Source of the DNA: JAZDIU01 sp043804635
Lineage (GTDB): Bacteria > Chloroflexota > Dehalococcoidia > Dehalococcoidales > UBA2162
Assembly (NCBI GenBank): GCA_043804635.1
Contig: JAZDIU010000058.1
Span: 1-5,063 of the forward strand
Direction of reading: 5' to 3'
Length of the DNA: 5,063 bases
In this document: piece after piece, positions 4,471 to 5,063 of the stretch
How the letters are laid out: each line of letters opens with the position of its first letter
Numbering within the stretch: position 1 is the first letter of the stretch
Position numbers and translations under genes: made by a program
Notes under the pieces: generated by a model
What the model was told of the DNA's origin: nothing
Seen by the model: the letters and a program-made list of their open reading frames with translations, nothing else
Databases searched by the model: none

Positions 4471-5052
4471 ATGAGAGTTGGTGAGGTGATTGAAGCCAGC
4501 ACCACTGATTTGGTCGCCCAGTGCTACGAGCTTTATCAGTCGCCGCCGCTGGGCAGCCTGGTGAAAACCCGGGATTTACCGGTGGAGCTGTACGGTGTTG
4601 TCTACCAGGTGGCTACCAGCAGCATCGAGCCCGGGCGGCGTCCCATTGCCCGAGGTAAAAATGAGGCTACCGAGGAGGAAATCTACCAGTCCAATCCTCA
4701 GCTTTTAAAGCTGCTGCGGACCGAGTTCAAGGTTCTCGTGGTGGGGTACAAGGAGGGCGAAAGAATATGCCATTACCTGCCGCCCAAGCCCGCCCGTGTT
4801 CACAGCTTTGTCTACCTTTGCTCTCCTGAGGAAATAAAGGAGTTTAGCCGCTCGTTTGCTTTCCTCAACACCTTGATTAATACTCATGTGCCGGTACTGA
4901 TGGACGAACTTATCGCCGCCTGCCTGCGTCAGATGAGCCAGGTATACGAAGACCGCCATGCCTTTTTGGTGGCGGCCGGCAAGGAGCTGGCCGTGCTGCT
5001 GGGCGGGCAGTTTAACCAGCTTAAAGCGATTCTGGAGAGGATTAAAAGATGA
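4471..5052 (+). CDS. HAS-barrel domain protein, probable partner of a HerA-type ATPase
   Basis: The 193-residue protein opens MRVGEVIEASTTDLVAQC, the pattern of the HAS barrel, a small beta-barrel named for HerA and ATP synthase subunits and normally found at the N-terminus of HerA-like DNA translocases. Other family-like segments are LGSLVKTRD (about 28-36), LYGVVYQVATSSIEPGRRP (41-59), a TEFKVLVVGYKEGE stretch and HYLPPKPARVHSFVYLC. The C-terminal third looks helical (VLMDELIAACLRQM, then GKELAVLLGGQFNQLKAILERI). There is no Walker motif, signal peptide or membrane segment, so this is a free-standing HAS-barrel protein acting in the cytoplasm. Related proteins in Chloroflexota and Cyanobacteria sit beside a HerA/DUF87 ATPase and NurA-type nuclease used in DNA end processing (from memory). 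The stop overlaps the next ATG (ATGA at 5049-5052), implying translational coupling. It has returned to the higher GC of the first genes, unlike the insert before it. Confidence 0.8.
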   Translation: MRVGEVIEASTTDLVAQCYELYQSPPLGSLVKTRDLPVELYGVVYQVATSSIEPGRRPIARGKNEATEEEIYQSNPQLLKLLRTEFKVLVVGYKEGERICHYLPPKPARVHSFVYLCSPEEIKEFSRSFAFLNTLINTHVPVLMDELIAACLRQMSQVYEDRHAFLVAAGKELAVLLGGQFNQLKAILERIKR

Positions 5053-5063
5053 CCGGAGAAGAG
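5049..5063 (+). CDS. Start of next gene (3' truncated), possibly HerA-like ATPase
   Basis: ATG 5049 overlaps the HAS-barrel stop in an ATGA and is followed by codons for Thr-Gly-Glu-Glu before the window ends. The AAGGAGCTGG near 4980 is too far away to serve it; GGAGAGG at 5034-5040 is a well-placed Shine-Dalgarno. Identity as a HerA/DUF87 ATPase is inferred only from the usual neighbourhood of HAS-barrel genes; five residues show nothing by themselves. Confidence 0.5.

Overview
The window reads as a bacterial chromosome segment, most likely from the Chloroflexota (Dehalococcoidia or a relative). This is an inference from recalled family resemblance: the CARDB-like surface-protein repeats, the cohesin/dockerin proteins, the methyltransferase-nuclease fusion and the HAS-barrel gene all resemble proteins I associate with that group. 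No rRNA or other phylogenetic marker is present, so the placement is tentative. All supportable genes are on the + strand.

Layout. (1) Positions 1-471 hold the 3' end of a secreted protein: the tail of one PKD-type repeat, one complete PKD domain and a C-terminal dockerin with two calcium-binding loops. (2) Seventy-one bases later, 543-2321 encodes a membrane-anchored surface protein: signal peptide, cohesin domain, poly-glycine linker, a ZU5-like beta domain, two CARDB-like domains and a C-terminal transmembrane anchor. The pair looks like a dockerin protein beside its candidate cell-surface cohesin receptor. (3) Positions 2322-2818 hold no convincing gene: a doubtful 73-codon frame, then three hairpin-forming inverted repeats and a promoter with a perfect -10 box. 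(4) Positions 2819-4093 encode an AT-richer, probably acquired fusion of a beta-class DNA amino-methyltransferase with an Mrr-like PD-(D/E)xK nuclease domain. Its SAM-binding motif I carries a striking Gly-to-Trp change. (5) Positions 4139-4216 hold a 25-codon, lysine-rich micro-ORF with an excellent Shine-Dalgarno sequence. (6) Positions 4226-4454 look like the remains of a repeat-bounded element: a long imperfect inverted repeat, the first codons of a four-helix-bundle (23S rRNA intervening-sequence type) protein, and a second copy of a 16-base end motif that truncates the frame. (7) Positions 4471-5052 encode a HAS-barrel protein of the kind that accompanies HerA-type ATPases. It overlaps by ATGA the start of a further gene that runs off the window.

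The clearest functional links are the cohesin/dockerin pair at the cell surface and the HAS-barrel gene coupled to its downstream neighbour. The restriction-modification-like gene, the micro-ORF and the broken element lie between these as an accessory insert. The most unusual points are the altered motif I in an otherwise intact methyltransferase-nuclease fusion and the collapsed four-helix-bundle element.
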